A DNA stretch of 64,000 nt from Muribaculaceae bacterium (lineage in GTDB: Bacteria; Bacteroidota; Bacteroidia; Bacteroidales; Muribaculaceae): contig JAFLTT010000003.1 in assembly GCA_022509165.1 (NCBI GenBank), positions 1 through 64,000 of the forward strand, read 5' to 3'. The position numbers were made by a program, and so were the translations under genes. The notes beneath the pieces are model-generated. The model had not been told where the DNA came from and did no database searches. It was given only the letters and a program-made list of their open reading frames with translations. Of this stretch, positions 18,802 through 29,153 are shown piece by piece (within the stretch, counting starts at the first letter, position 1; the number at the start of each line of letters is the position of its first letter).

Positions 18802-20250
18802 TTATTTGATTTTCTTCCGGATCTTATCCAGTTCTTTCTTATTCACCTCCAATTTGTGTCGGCTCCTTAAGTCTTTTACCCAGTCTTTTTCCAATTTATC
18901 TTGATAATCATTTATTACACTGCTTTTTACATCTTCAAGATTTTCAGGCTGGTCGATTATTCTTCCCTCTAATATAAAATAAGTTGAAAAATTACGCAGG
19001 TTAGGCTTTTCTTTTTCCTCATTAAACATAGCGATGTCGATCAGAGAATTACCCCCCTTTGGAGTATTAAACCGTTCTACACTTGCCACTCTTTTAAACT
19101 TACTTCTTATTAGGTCAATCGCCTCGTTACCATTAAGACCGGTTATCTGTTTCTTAATTTCTGCTGCTACTGAATCGTTCTGTGCAAGCACAAGGATTCC
19201 CTTTGCATGAGGTTTATCCCAATTATAATTATCAATATGTTTATTATAGAAATTTCTGAGTCCTACACTATCATTTGAAGCCTTGTTCCAGATATTTTCC
19301 ACACTCACTTCATATAGAAGGCTACCATTAGTATATTCATCTACCAAATTGCGATATTCCGGATTAGACTGATATTGTATCTCTTCTTCAGCTGCCATCA
19401 ATACGTTATAGGTTTCCTCAGGACTTTTACCTTCCAAGTCGATATTTTTATGACGGTCGCTTAATTTCTTTATCAAATTTTGCCTGATCTGATTGTAACG
19501 GGCATCAAACGGAGAAGTTACCTTCTGAGAAACCTCGGCTTTTACTTCATCGTATGATTTTACTTTTCTGTTAAAATCAAGAGAGGGTTTTCTGGCCCCC
19601 GGTTTTACTATATGCCATCCCACATGGGATTCCACAATTTCAGAGATTTCCCCTTCCGGCGTTTCGTACACAGCAGTTTCGAATCCATAAGGGTAAGTTC
19701 CTGCAGGCGCGAATCCAAGATAACCACCCTTCGCTGCAGAAAACTTATCTTGGGAATATTCCTTTGCCATTTCAATAAAATCGGCCCCATTGAGCAATTC
19801 TGTTCTTATACTGTCAAGAAGTGCGCGATTTCGGGCATCTCTTGCTTCATTGTGAGTTCGGATTATCATTATATGACTGGACTCTACTTGAGTATTTTCC
19901 CTCTCAAAAGCTTTATCCACCAATTGATTGAAAAATACAGTATCTGTCACATAGGGTTCCAGGAGTTCTCTACGGTAAATATCTATTTCATTTTTAAAAG
20001 ATGCCGTGGTGTCGATGCCCAGTGATTTAGCCTCCGCTACCTTTAGCCTATAAACTTCAAAAAGTTGTAAATATTCCTCTAAGGTAAGGGGTTGGTTCTG
20101 TTGTTGATTGTTTTTATTGTAGAGGTAGAGGAATTCTTCAGTTGGAACTTCTTCGCCATCAATTGTTAAAATCACTCCTTTTTTTTCTTTACCCTGACTT
20201 ACAAATGTTGTTAAGAAGCCCAGTATAAATATGAATATCGATTTTTTCAC
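18802..20250 (-). CDS. Parvulin-type peptidylprolyl isomerase
   Basis: SSHIMIIRTHNEARDARNRALLDSIRTELLNGADFIEMAKEYSQDKFSAAKGGYLGF...VGWHIVK. Confidence 0.9.
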   Translation of the reverse strand: MKKSIFIFILGFLTTFVSQGKEKKGVILTIDGEEVPTEEFLYLYNKNNQQQNQPLTLEEYLQLFEVYRLKVAEAKSLGIDTTASFKNEIDIYRRELLEPYVTDTVFFNQLVDKAFERENTQVESSHIMIIRTHNEARDARNRALLDSIRTELLNGADFIEMAKEYSQDKFSAAKGGYLGFAPAGTYPYGFETAVYETPEGEISEIVESHVGWHIVKPGARKPSLDFNRKVKSYDEVKAEVSQKVTSPFDARYNQIRQNLIKKLSDRHKNIDLEGKSPEETYNVLMAAEEEIQYQSNPEYRNLVDEYTNGSLLYEVSVENIWNKASNDSVGLRNFYNKHIDNYNWDKPHAKGILVLAQNDSVAAEIKKQITGLNGNEAIDLIRSKFKRVASVERFNTPKGGNSLIDIAMFNEEKEKPNLRNFSTYFILEGRIIDQPENLEDVKSSVINDYQDKLEKDWVKDLRSRHKLEVNKKELDKIRKKIK

Positions 20251-20278
20251 TTTCTTTATCTTTATGTTTTTCTGAATC

Positions 20279-22456
20279 TTAAATTCCCATTTCCGATAGA
20301 AACTTAATTCTTACGAGTCTCACTTCCTCTTCAGTAAAATCGGCTCCCAATTCTTCAAGCACTTCGTCGATATCATCCTCTTCACTTTCCCTAAGCACTT
20401 CCATGATTTCTTCCTGATGGTCATAATCCATCATTTCCTCAATAAAATAATCTATATTGATTTTGGTGCCGGCTTCCACGATGCTTTCCAGTTCATAGAG
20501 GAGTTCTTCAAATTCCAGTCCCTTGCTCTGGGCCACCTCTTCAAGGTCTATTTTTTTATCCACACATTGTATCAATGCCACTTTAAGCTTACTTTTATTA
20601 GCCACAGAACGCACCCTCATATCTTCCGGTCGCTCTATTTCATTCTCTTCGACATGACGACATATCAACTGTAGAAATTCCTTTCCGTACCTTTTAGCCT
20701 TACCCTCACCCACACCCGGTATCGCGGCAAGTTCCTGCATGGTGACGGGATAAGTAGTGGCCATACATTCCAGTGAATTTTCCTGGAATAATACATAGGG
20801 AGGAAGCTTTAGCTTCTTCGCCATATCTTTACGAAGATCCTTGAGGAGGGAGAACAGTTCCTGATCGGCAGCTCCGCCTCCTACTTTTGGCATCACCTCT
20901 GAATCGATCTCCACAAATTCTTTGTCCTCCACAATTTTGAAAGAATCTTTTCCTTTAAGAAAATCCTTTCCCTTTTCAGAGACTTCTATGTAACCGTAAT
21001 TTTCAAGATCTTTTTCAAAATAACCTTCTACTGTAGCCTGACGTAGAAGACTCAATATAAATTTTTCTTCCTTGTAATCAAGTTCCCCGAAATTATCCAA
21101 TTTATCATGACCATAAGACTTTACCTCATCTGTAGGCCGGCCGATCAAAACATTTACCAGATATTCAGGAGTCACTTTACGTTTTATTGACAACCTGGTT
21201 TCTAAGGCAGAACGCAGTTCATCCGAAGCCTCTACCTTTTCTTGCGGATTAAGACAATTGTCGCAATTATTGCATTTAGTTTCGTCACGGTTCTCTCCAA
21301 AATAATGAAGCAGTATTCTTCTTCGGCAAAGACTGGATTCGGCATAGGCAGCTGTTTCAGCCAGAAGATGACGTCCTATCTCCTGTTCGGCTGCTGTTTT
21401 AGTCTGCATCAGTTTCTCAAGTTTCTGCAGATCCTTATAAGTATAGAAAGCAATACATCTTCCTTCACCACCGTCACGTCCAGCTCTTCCCGTCTCCTGA
21501 TAATACCCCTCCAGGCTTTTAGGCACATCATAATGTATCACAAATCTAACGTCGGGTTTGTCGATACCCATACCAAATGCTATGGTAGCTACAATCACTT
21601 GCACCTCTTCCTGAAGAAATGCATCCTGATTATGCGACCTGGTGGCTGAATCCATTCCGGCATGATAGGGAAGCACGGAAATATCATTGATTCGTAAAGT
21701 TTCGGTCAGTTCCTCAACTTTTTTTCTGCTAAGACAATAAATAATGCCTGATTTTCCCGGGTTATTACGAATAAATTTGATTATATCTCTATCTATCTCC
21801 TTGGTCTTTGGCCTTACTTCATAATAAAGATTAGGACGGTTGAAGCTTGATTTGTATACCACAGCTCTGAGCATCCCCAGGTTTTTCTGGATATCGTGTT
21901 GCACCTTTGGAGTGGCGGTGGCTGTAAGAGCAATTAAGGGACGCGAACCTATGTCGTTGATGATAGAACGGATTCTTCGGTATTCCGGTCGGAAATCATG
22001 ACCCCATTCAGAAATACAATGGGCTTCATCTACTGCGAAGAATGAAATTTTCATCTGCTTGATGAATTGCATGTTTTCCTCTTTGGTAAATGATTCCGGT
22101 GCTACATAGAGAAGTTTGGTTTTCCCATCCATCACATCTTTCTTCACCTTATCGCTCATGGCTTTAGTTAAAGAAGAGTTGAGAAAATGGGCTATGCCAT
22201 CATCTTCACCGTAATTTCTCATGGAATCCACCTGATTTTTCATCAGGGCAATTAGAGGTGATATTACAATGGCTGTACCCTCTGAAAGCAAAGCCGGCAA
22301 TTGATAGCAGAGAGATTTACCACCTCCAGTGGGCAAAAGCACAAACACATCCTGACCATCCAGCAAACTTTCTATAATTTCAAGCTGGTTGCCTTTAAAA
22401 GTATCGAATCCGAAATTAGTTTTTAATGCTTCGTGGATTGCTTTGCGGTCTGCCAT
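20279..22456 (-). CDS. recQ: ATP-dependent DNA helicase RecQ
   Basis: LPTGGGKSLCYQLPAL, DEAHCISEWGHDFRPEY, C-terminal zinc-binding and HRDC-like regions. Confidence 0.97.
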   Translation of the reverse strand: MADRKAIHEALKTNFGFDTFKGNQLEIIESLLDGQDVFVLLPTGGGKSLCYQLPALLSEGTAIVISPLIALMKNQVDSMRNYGEDDGIAHFLNSSLTKAMSDKVKKDVMDGKTKLLYVAPESFTKEENMQFIKQMKISFFAVDEAHCISEWGHDFRPEYRRIRSIINDIGSRPLIALTATATPKVQHDIQKNLGMLRAVVYKSSFNRPNLYYEVRPKTKEIDRDIIKFIRNNPGKSGIIYCLSRKKVEELTETLRINDISVLPYHAGMDSATRSHNQDAFLQEEVQVIVATIAFGMGIDKPDVRFVIHYDVPKSLEGYYQETGRAGRDGGEGRCIAFYTYKDLQKLEKLMQTKTAAEQEIGRHLLAETAAYAESSLCRRRILLHYFGENRDETKCNNCDNCLNPQEKVEASDELRSALETRLSIKRKVTPEYLVNVLIGRPTDEVKSYGHDKLDNFGELDYKEEKFILSLLRQATVEGYFEKDLENYGYIEVSEKGKDFLKGKDSFKIVEDKEFVEIDSEVMPKVGGGAADQELFSLLKDLRKDMAKKLKLPPYVLFQENSLECMATTYPVTMQELAAIPGVGEGKAKRYGKEFLQLICRHVEENEIERPEDMRVRSVANKSKLKVALIQCVDKKIDLEEVAQSKGLEFEELLYELESIVEAGTKINIDYFIEEMMDYDHQEEIMEVLRESEEDDIDEVLEELGADFTEEEVRLVRIKFLSEMGI

Positions 22457-22529
22457 GGAGAGCTTAAAGAGATATTATACAAAGTTAATCCATAATTCCT
22501 AATATTACAATATCTCTTTTCTTAAATTA

Positions 22530-22851
22530 AGGGCTCGTTCCCCAATTTTTGTTAATGCTGAGGCGGGTGAGCGTCATGCAGATTTGTTCGCGAAGTGAGG
22601 GCGCAATGGGGCTCCATTGTAACCGATACAAGCGGACAAAGATGCTTGGCGATCGGCCTGGATAAAGTAACTTAAATGACCGGAAAATATTTTCTGGCAT
22701 CATGTTTAAAGTTACTTCATCCTCGCATCTCTTTGGTGCTTTCTGTGCTGGCTTTCAGTCACAATGGAGCCCCATTGCTCCTTCAATCCAACCCAGAAAT
22801 CCCTCAAAGATATGCGACCTCAGCGTTAACAAAAATTGGGGAACGAGCCCT
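22530..22851. repeat. MITE-like long imperfect inverted-repeat element (about 322 bp; 33-34 bp terminal inverted repeats)
   Basis: Left TIR 22530-22563 aGGGCTCGTTCCCCAATTTTTGTTAATGCTGAGG pairs with right TIR 22818-22851 with one mismatch; internal inverted GCAATGGGGCTCCATTGT (22602-22620 / about 22761-22778) and AAGTAACTTAAATG...CATGTTTAAAGTTACTT around the centre. Confidence 0.8.
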
Positions 22852-22874
22852 AATGGTTTTAAAAATAGGGAAAT

Positions 22875-22906
22875 AAAAAAGCCCGAAAGTTTTTAAACTT
22901 CCGGAC
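22875..22906 (-). terminator. Intrinsic terminator downstream of clpX
   Basis: Minus strand GTCCGGAAGTTT-AA-AACTTTCGGGC hairpin followed by TTTTTT. Confidence 0.7.
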
Positions 22907-22974
22907 TCCTGTAAAATTTATCTTAAAAAACTTTGGTTTTATCTCCAGTCTTAGTTTTATCTTCAGTCTTAGTC

Positions 22975-24216
22975 TTAATCATCAATGGCAGTCTTTACGA
23001 AATGTGCCCGTTCAAGTTGTTCGTTCACATATTTCGCATCTACTTTGAATTCCTTTTCTTTCTTTGAAGGAATTTCAAACATTGAATCCACCATTATTGT
23101 TTCTACAATCGACCGTAGCCCCCTGGCTCCGAGTTTATACTCTATTGCCTTATCCACTATGAGATCCAGAGCATCTTCCGTAAATTCAAGCTTCACGCCG
23201 TCTAATTCAAACAATTTCTTGTATTGACCGATTATTGAATTTTTGGGTTCAGTCAGAATTCTTCGCAAGGCATCTCTGTCAAGAGGGTCAAGACTGGTGA
23301 GAATGGGAAGCCTGCCTATGATTTCCGGGATCAGACCGAAGGACTTTAAATCCATCGGGAGAACATATTTCATCAAATTTTCTCTCTTCTTCTTTCTGGT
23401 AGATTCATCGTGACCATATCCCACTACATGAGTATTCAGTCTGGAAGCTATTTTTCTTTCTATACCGTCGAAGGCTCCTCCGCAGATAAAGAGTATGTTC
23501 TTGGTGTTTACCGCAATCATTTTCTGCTCAGGATGCTTGCGTCCGCCATTCGGTGGAACAAGAACAACACTTCCCTCAAGAAGCTTCAGCAATCCCTGCT
23601 GCACACCTTCTCCGCTTACATCTCGTGTGATCGAAGGGTTATCGGATTTCCGGGCTATCTTGTCTATTTCATCTATAAACACGATACCTCTCTCCGCTTT
23701 TTCCACATCGTAATCACATGTCTGAAGTAATCGGGTGAGCAAAGATTCTATATCTTCACCTACATAACCGGCCTCAGTCAGTACAGTGGCGTCTACAATG
23801 GTAAACGGAACATCCAGAAGTCTTGCTATTGTCTTAGCAAGCAGGGTCTTTCCGGTTCCAGTTGGACCTACCAAAATGATGTTGGATTTCTCTATGTCTA
23901 CATCATCATCTTCTGCCTGGTTGATTCGCTTATAATGATTGTAAACAGCTACCGAAAGATATTTCTTTGCTTCCTCTTGCCCTATTACATATTTGTCGAG
24001 AAAATCTTTTATCTCTTTTGGTTTTGGAATCTCATGTGCCGATTCCTTAGCCTTTGACTTTGCCGGTTTCTTTAATTGAGAATCCCTTGCATTATCAATA
24101 TAGGTGATACAATCAGTGCAAAGATTTAATCCTTCCAGTACTTTTATTACCGGATTTGCGGCACTGTCATGGGTGCCGCACATCATACATCTCAACCCGG
24201 AACGGTTGTTGGCCAT
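22975..24216 (-). CDS. clpX: ATP-dependent Clp protease ATP-binding subunit ClpX
   Basis: N-terminal zinc finger CMMCGTHD...[39 protein letters not shown]. Confidence 0.98.
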   Translation of the reverse strand: MANNRSGLRCMMCGTHDSAANPVIKVLEGLNLCTDCITYIDNARDSQLKKPAKSKAKESAHEIPKPKEIKDFLDKYVIGQEEAKKYLSVAVYNHYKRINQAEDDDVDIEKSNIILVGPTGTGKTLLAKTIARLLDVPFTIVDATVLTEAGYVGEDIESLLTRLLQTCDYDVEKAERGIVFIDEIDKIARKSDNPSITRDVSGEGVQQGLLKLLEGSVVLVPPNGGRKHPEQKMIAVNTKNILFICGGAFDGIERKIASRLNTHVVGYGHDESTRKKKRENLMKYVLPMDLKSFGLIPEIIGRLPILTSLDPLDRDALRRILTEPKNSIIGQYKKLFELDGVKLEFTEDALDLIVDKAIEYKLGARGLRSIVETIMVDSMFEIPSKKEKEFKVDAKYVNEQLERAHFVKTAIDD

Positions 24217-24219
24217 ACT

Positions 24220-24939
24220 TTAATCTTTCTTATGACGGGGGTTTACCAAAATTTTATCAATCATGCCATAGTCTTTGGCTTCTGCAGCGGTCATCCAATA
24301 ATCCCTGTCAGAATCCTTTTCTACCTTATCAAATGGCTGTCCTGAATGTTCAGATATAATACGGTAGAGTTCTTCCTTGAGTTTAAGAATTTCTCTGGCA
24401 GTAATTTCAATGTCAGAAGCCTGTCCCTGGATTCCTCCCATCGGCTGGTGTATCATCACACGCGAGTGTGGCAGTGCATACCTTTTACCCTTTTCTCCTG
24501 CCACGAGAAGTACGGCTGCCATGGATGCTGCCATTCCTGTACAGATAGTAGATACATCGCTTGATACATACTGCATTGTATCATATATACCAAGACCTGC
24601 ATATACTGAACCGCCGGGAGAATTGATGTAGATGGAAATATCCTTCTCCGGATCTATTGAATCCAGATACAGCAACTGTGCCTGAATTATATTGGCAGAG
24701 GTGTCTGTAACCTGGGTGCCGAGAAAGATTATCCTGTCCATCATCAGACGGGAAAATACATCCATTTGGGTTACATTCAATTGTCTCTCCTCAAGTATAT
24801 AAGGATTCATATAATCAGCCCTTGGATAACTTGCGGCTACATTGGGGTTAGTAAGATTTACGTGTTTTACATAACTGTCTAATACGCTTGAACTCAGACC
24901 TAAATGGTTGACTGCGTAATTTCTGAAATCTTTCTGCAT
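24220..24939 (-). CDS. clpP: ATP-dependent Clp protease proteolytic subunit ClpP
   Basis: [43 protein letters not shown]. Confidence 0.98.
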   Translation of the reverse strand: MQKDFRNYAVNHLGLSSSVLDSYVKHVNLTNPNVAASYPRADYMNPYILEERQLNVTQMDVFSRLMMDRIIFLGTQVTDTSANIIQAQLLYLDSIDPEKDISIYINSPGGSVYAGLGIYDTMQYVSSDVSTICTGMAASMAAVLLVAGEKGKRYALPHSRVMIHQPMGGIQGQASDIEITAREILKLKEELYRIISEHSGQPFDKVEKDSDRDYWMTAAEAKDYGMIDKILVNPRHKKD

Positions 24940-24984
24940 ATTATAATATCTTTCTTAAAATTTTCTCTTTTATAAGCAGGACTC

Positions 24985-25168
24985 TATAAGAATTAATGAT
25001 TATCTCAAATAATATCCCAATCGGCTTTTGTAGGGACGCAAGGTCTTTGCGTCCTTTGATAATCAATGAATTATCCTTCTTTTAATTCGGACGCACGAGC
25101 CGTGCGTCCCTACTTTTGAGGGTAATTTATTAATTGGGGTATTTCTGAGGATAATCATTAAGAGTTAT
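24985..25168. repeat. MITE-like inverted-repeat element (about 180 bp) containing paired TAGGGACGCA...GCGTCC hairpins
   Basis: Left ATAAGAATTAATGATTATCTCAAATAATATCCCAAT and reverse complement of right ATAACTCTTAATGATTATCCTCAGAAATACCCCAAT align; GTAGGGACGCAAGGTCTTTGCGTCC versus reverse-complemented GTAGGGACGCACGGCTCGTGCGTCC. Confidence 0.75.
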
Positions 25169-25225
25169 ATTTTTATAGAATCTTGACTGAACTTTTATTT
25201 TTCAGTAGCAAATTATATGCCAAAG

Positions 25226-25261
25226 AAAAAAAGTCAATCATTATATTAAACAATGATTGAC
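25226..25261 (-). terminator. Intrinsic terminator downstream of tig
   Basis: Minus strand GTCAATCATT...AATGATTGAC followed by TTTTTTT. Confidence 0.75.
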
Positions 25262-25295
25262 CCTTCTTTATTGCATTCCCCTCTATGATGCAGCG

Positions 25296-26648
25296 TCAGG
25301 CTGTCTCATAGAGTTTCTTAAATTCCTCGATAGACAGTTCCTTATTATCTAATGTTACATTTTCTTTTATTGTATCATAGATTTTTTTATTCAGAGCATT
25401 TCGCTCGAAGGTATCGCGGTTCTTCTGGTCCTTCATCACTTCCTTGGCATAATGTTCGATGATACCCTCTGCCAATGAAGCCGGTCCATATTGGCTCAAC
25501 TGATGATAAACTGCTACACGCGCCTGATTCATTATGTCTTCTTCAGAAACCTCAATTTTAAATTTGGAAATTATTTCATCCTTAGTGAGATCCCATACAA
25601 GTTGTGAACGAATCTTGGTGAATTCTTCATCAATATTTTCATCATTCAGTTGCTGATTCTGAGAAATAAGGAATTTCTTGAGCACCTCTTCCGGAAGCTG
25701 TACATTTCCTACTGCTTTCTCAATTACATTGCGTGAATCGATGGTAAATCTGAAATCTGATTCACCTTTAAGCTGGTCCTTGATCAGCTCTTTCACTGCT
25801 GCCTTCAGTTCTTCTTCATTATGGGCCTTGTCTTTACCCACTGCATTATCGAAGAATTCCTGATCTAATTCAGCCGGCTTAAGAACTATAATCTCCTTAA
25901 TTTCGAAATTAAAGTCTCCCTTATGATTTTCTACGTCGCTTTTGTCGATATTCAGCATTGAAGACATTTCTGTCACATTGCTGTTGCAAGAGGCAGCCGG
26001 ATTAAACACCACGATATCGCCGGGATGTTTTCCTTCGAAAAGTTTCTTCTGCTCTTCATTGGTGAAATGAATTGGAGCCAAAATACCATTGTCAACTACG
26101 ATTCCATCCTCTTTCACACTTCCGTCGGAATTCAACTCACTTATCACACCCTTTATCACTGCATCAGGCTCAGTTTCTTCTCCGGGACCCTGAACTCCGA
26201 ATCTCTTTCTGAGAGCTGTGATTTCCTGGTCTACCATATCGTCGGTTACGGTAATAGTGTAATAAGGTACTTTCATATCCTTACCGATATGGGCATCAAT
26301 TTCAGGAGCTAAACCTACTTTAAATTTGAAAGTAAATTCTGTAGCACCATCTTTAAGTTCATTATCTTTGTCAGGAACAGGCTGACCCAGAACTCGCAAC
26401 TTATTGTCTCTTATATAGTCGTATACAGCATCTACGATGTCCCTGTTTACAACATCATACTTTACTGCTGTACCATATTTCTTTTCCAATATACCCATAG
26501 GTACATGTCCGGCACGGAAACCGGGTTCAGGACGATTCTTGCCGATTTCCTTTAATTGTTTCTTCACCTTATCGGCATAGTCCTTTTCTTCCAATGTCAC
26601 GGTCAGTTCACCGTTTACATTGTCAAGTTTTTTAAATTCTACGTTCAT
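25296..26648 (-). CDS. tig: Trigger factor
   Basis: GFRAGHVPMGILEKKYG motif; overall trigger factor architecture; adjacent to clpP-clpX. Confidence 0.93.
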   Translation of the reverse strand: MNVEFKKLDNVNGELTVTLEEKDYADKVKKQLKEIGKNRPEPGFRAGHVPMGILEKKYGTAVKYDVVNRDIVDAVYDYIRDNKLRVLGQPVPDKDNELKDGATEFTFKFKVGLAPEIDAHIGKDMKVPYYTITVTDDMVDQEITALRKRFGVQGPGEETEPDAVIKGVISELNSDGSVKEDGIVVDNGILAPIHFTNEEQKKLFEGKHPGDIVVFNPAASCNSNVTEMSSMLNIDKSDVENHKGDFNFEIKEIIVLKPAELDQEFFDNAVGKDKAHNEEELKAAVKELIKDQLKGESDFRFTIDSRNVIEKAVGNVQLPEEVLKKFLISQNQQLNDENIDEEFTKIRSQLVWDLTKDEIISKFKIEVSEEDIMNQARVAVYHQLSQYGPASLAEGIIEHYAKEVMKDQKNRDTFERNALNKKIYDTIKENVTLDNKELSIEEFKKLYETA

Positions 26649-26761
26649 ATATTTCTTGATTTATTTCTATATAATTATAAACGTTCTTTTAAAGATATAG
26701 TTCCTTAAAAGCGGTGCAAAGTTATTTAAATTTAAGCGTTTCCACAAGATTATAACTCACT

Positions 26762-28066
26762 CTACTTCCAGAAGCATTTAAACACTTTCACCATATCCAG
26801 ATGATCATTTACTCCTGCGGTTTCCACAGCCGAATGCATTGCCCAAATAGCCGAACCCACATCTACTCCATTCAAATCAAGTTGTGAAGTAAGGATATTT
26901 CCCAAAGTAGAACCACCGGCCATGTCGGAATGATTTACAAACATTTGCCATTTCACTCCCGCTTCTTGACATAGTTCTTTGAATATGGCTGCTCCATATG
27001 AATCAGTCATATATTTACAATTGGAATTGATTTTTATCACCGGTCCTTTCCCTATCACCGGATGATTAGTGGGATCGTATTTTTCATTATAATTTGGATT
27101 CCAGGCATGTGCATCATCTGCTGAAATCACAAATGAATTGGCAGCTCCTATATGAAAGTCTTCTTTGGTACCACCCAGTTGAGCACACACCCTTTCCATC
27201 AAGTCGCGTAGCACAGGAGAAGCTGCCCCTTGCCTGGTACCTGAGCCGGTTTCTTCGTTATCGAAGATTGCCAGGATTCTCATGTTGTCGCTATCGGTAT
27301 AGCATGTCGACAGCAACGCCTCTAATCCGGCAAAAGCCATAGAAAGATCGTCAATACGGCCCGATGATATATACTCATTATTGATACCGCATCTCTGCGC
27401 ACTTATCACCGGATATAGACTGATTTCATAATCCAGAATATCTTCCGATTCCACTCCACATTCTTTTGCAATCATCTCCATCATCACGCCTTTGTGTGAT
27501 CGGGCTTTTTCTAATGTAGAAGCATCGAAATAACCCACTACGGGTCTCATATCTTTTTGCACTGATAAGTGATTTCCCTCATTCACACCTCTATTGAAAT
27601 GAATTGCCAGATGTGGGATAATTGCTACAGGGCGTTTAAGATCAAATACTATTTCTCTTGGTTGGAATTTTTTATCTGACTTAACTGTAATTCTTCCTGA
27701 CATCGACAGAGGACGGTCAAACCATGTATAGAGTATTCCACCTCCATATTTTTCAACATTGAGGCTTACCACTCCTCCGTCACCATAAATTTCCGGATTT
27801 GGCTTAAGTCTGAGGCATGGACTGTCGCTATGTGCTGCTATAATCCGGCATCCGTTTCGATATGAGGAAAGACCTTTCCCCGTGGTGAAAGCAAATACCG
27901 CACTTCCATTTTTCAGAAGGTAATATCTTCCTCCGGGTTTTATATCCCATTCCTCATTTTGACGCAAGGCTTTAAAGCCTTTTGCATTCAGTTCGTCGGT
28001 TATGGTCTTGGCAGCCAAAAAATTACTTGTCGACTGGTTGAGCCATCTTATTAATCTTTCTATCAT
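26762..28066 (-). CDS. M18 family aminopeptidase
   Basis: RIIAAHSDSPCLRLKP, DDLSMAFAGLEALL, IFDNEETGSGTRQGA, MFVNHSDMAGGSTLGNI. Confidence 0.95.
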   Translation of the reverse strand: MIERLIRWLNQSTSNFLAAKTITDELNAKGFKALRQNEEWDIKPGGRYYLLKNGSAVFAFTTGKGLSSYRNGCRIIAAHSDSPCLRLKPNPEIYGDGGVVSLNVEKYGGGILYTWFDRPLSMSGRITVKSDKKFQPREIVFDLKRPVAIIPHLAIHFNRGVNEGNHLSVQKDMRPVVGYFDASTLEKARSHKGVMMEMIAKECGVESEDILDYEISLYPVISAQRCGINNEYISSGRIDDLSMAFAGLEALLSTCYTDSDNMRILAIFDNEETGSGTRQGAASPVLRDLMERVCAQLGGTKEDFHIGAANSFVISADDAHAWNPNYNEKYDPTNHPVIGKGPVIKINSNCKYMTDSYGAAIFKELCQEAGVKWQMFVNHSDMAGGSTLGNILTSQLDLNGVDVGSAIWAMHSAVETAGVNDHLDMVKVFKCFWK

Positions 28067-28584
28067 AATTCCTCTTCCTCCCGTGAGTTATATTTTAAAT
28101 TATTTAGAGCCCTGAGCACATTGCAAAGTGTCTGGCTCCAATAGGTCTCAAAATCCTCTTTACAAGAGATATAAGCTTCTTCCAATTGCAATCCCTCAGA
28201 ATCATGCACAATCTGAACGAAATTAAACAGAGGCTGGAAAATATCTGCCATGGATTCTGAAATTGAAGCAGTGATTGGAGTGTCGCTATATTTCATATCT
28301 TCCTCAAAAGTTTCAAGAAATGTATCTGCTCCTCCCATTAGAGCCGCTATACCATGTTGAATTTCACCATATAAAGATTCATCCACATATTCTGAGAAAT
28401 ATTCGCTTTCTCCTAAGGATATCCCTGCCGACAAATCAAAGAAATGCCAGTAGAGTCGAGGAAGGAGATTTAAAGCTTGGTCGATAAAACTCTCTTTGGT
28501 GTGTTCAAGAGAGCTTTCACATAAGTCACAATATTCTTTAGCCAGTCCTACAATCTCCAACAGGCGTGATGTGTTATCATTCAT
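28063..28584 (-). CDS. DUF5063-type conserved protein
   Basis: Small conserved Bacteroidetes protein (LLPRLYWHFFDL...SLYGEIQHGIAALMGGADTFLETFEEDMKYSDTPITASISESMADIFQ); 4-bp overlap with M18 gene. Confidence 0.6.
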   Translation of the reverse strand: MNDNTSRLLEIVGLAKEYCDLCESSLEHTKESFIDQALNLLPRLYWHFFDLSAGISLGESEYFSEYVDESLYGEIQHGIAALMGGADTFLETFEEDMKYSDTPITASISESMADIFQPLFNFVQIVHDSEGLQLEEAYISCKEDFETYWSQTLCNVLRALNNLKYNSREEEEL

Positions 28585-29153
28585 AGGTATAATCTGTGTT
28601 TTTTTATATAGGAAGAAACAGCGAGAGGAACAAAAAAGTTAATGTCCCAACCTGATGCTATATATTCTCTTATCAGAGAACTTGAAATGGAAAATTCAGG
28701 AGCGCCATTGAGAAAAGTCATTCCCTCTGGTTCTGTTTCGGGAAGTAAGAATCCCGGACGTGGATATACTATCACCCCGAAATTCTCAAGAATCAGATCA
28801 TATTTCTTCCATTTATCAAAATTAGCCAGGCTGTCGCTGCCTATTATTAACTTGAAATCCTTTTCAGGGTTTAGCTTTTTTAATTCACAAAGGGTATCAT
28901 AGGTAAATGATGGCAACGGTCTCCTAATTTCTATATCGCTAACCTTCACATTTTTACAGTTTTGGGCCACCAGTTCTGCCATTTCAAGACGAGCGAGGTC
29001 GCCGGCAATGGTGGCATGAGGTTTCAAAGGATTCTGACGGCTCACCATGATCCATACTTCATCCACAACATTACATTGCGACACAAAATTTGCTACCATG
29101 GCATGCCCTGTATGTATCGGGTCAAAACTTCCTCCGTAAATACCTATAGTCAT
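28581..29153 (-). CDS. nadD: Nicotinate-nucleotide adenylyltransferase
   Basis: GIYGGSFDPIHTGHAMVA, IIGSDSLANFDKWKKY, ISSSLIREYI. Confidence 0.96.
   Translation of the reverse strand: MTIGIYGGSFDPIHTGHAMVANFVSQCNVVDEVWIMVSRQNPLKPHATIAGDLARLEMAELVAQNCKNVKVSDIEIRRPLPSFTYDTLCELKKLNPEKDFKLIIGSDSLANFDKWKKYDLILENFGVIVYPRPGFLLPETEPEGMTFLNGAPEFSISSSLIREYIASGWDINFFVPLAVSSYIKKHRLYL

Noticed and set aside
22676-22896. Short ORFs 22676..22876 and 22702..22896 (+)
   Set aside because: Lie inside the inverted-repeat element; likely decayed or non-coding sequence, no transposase motifs.
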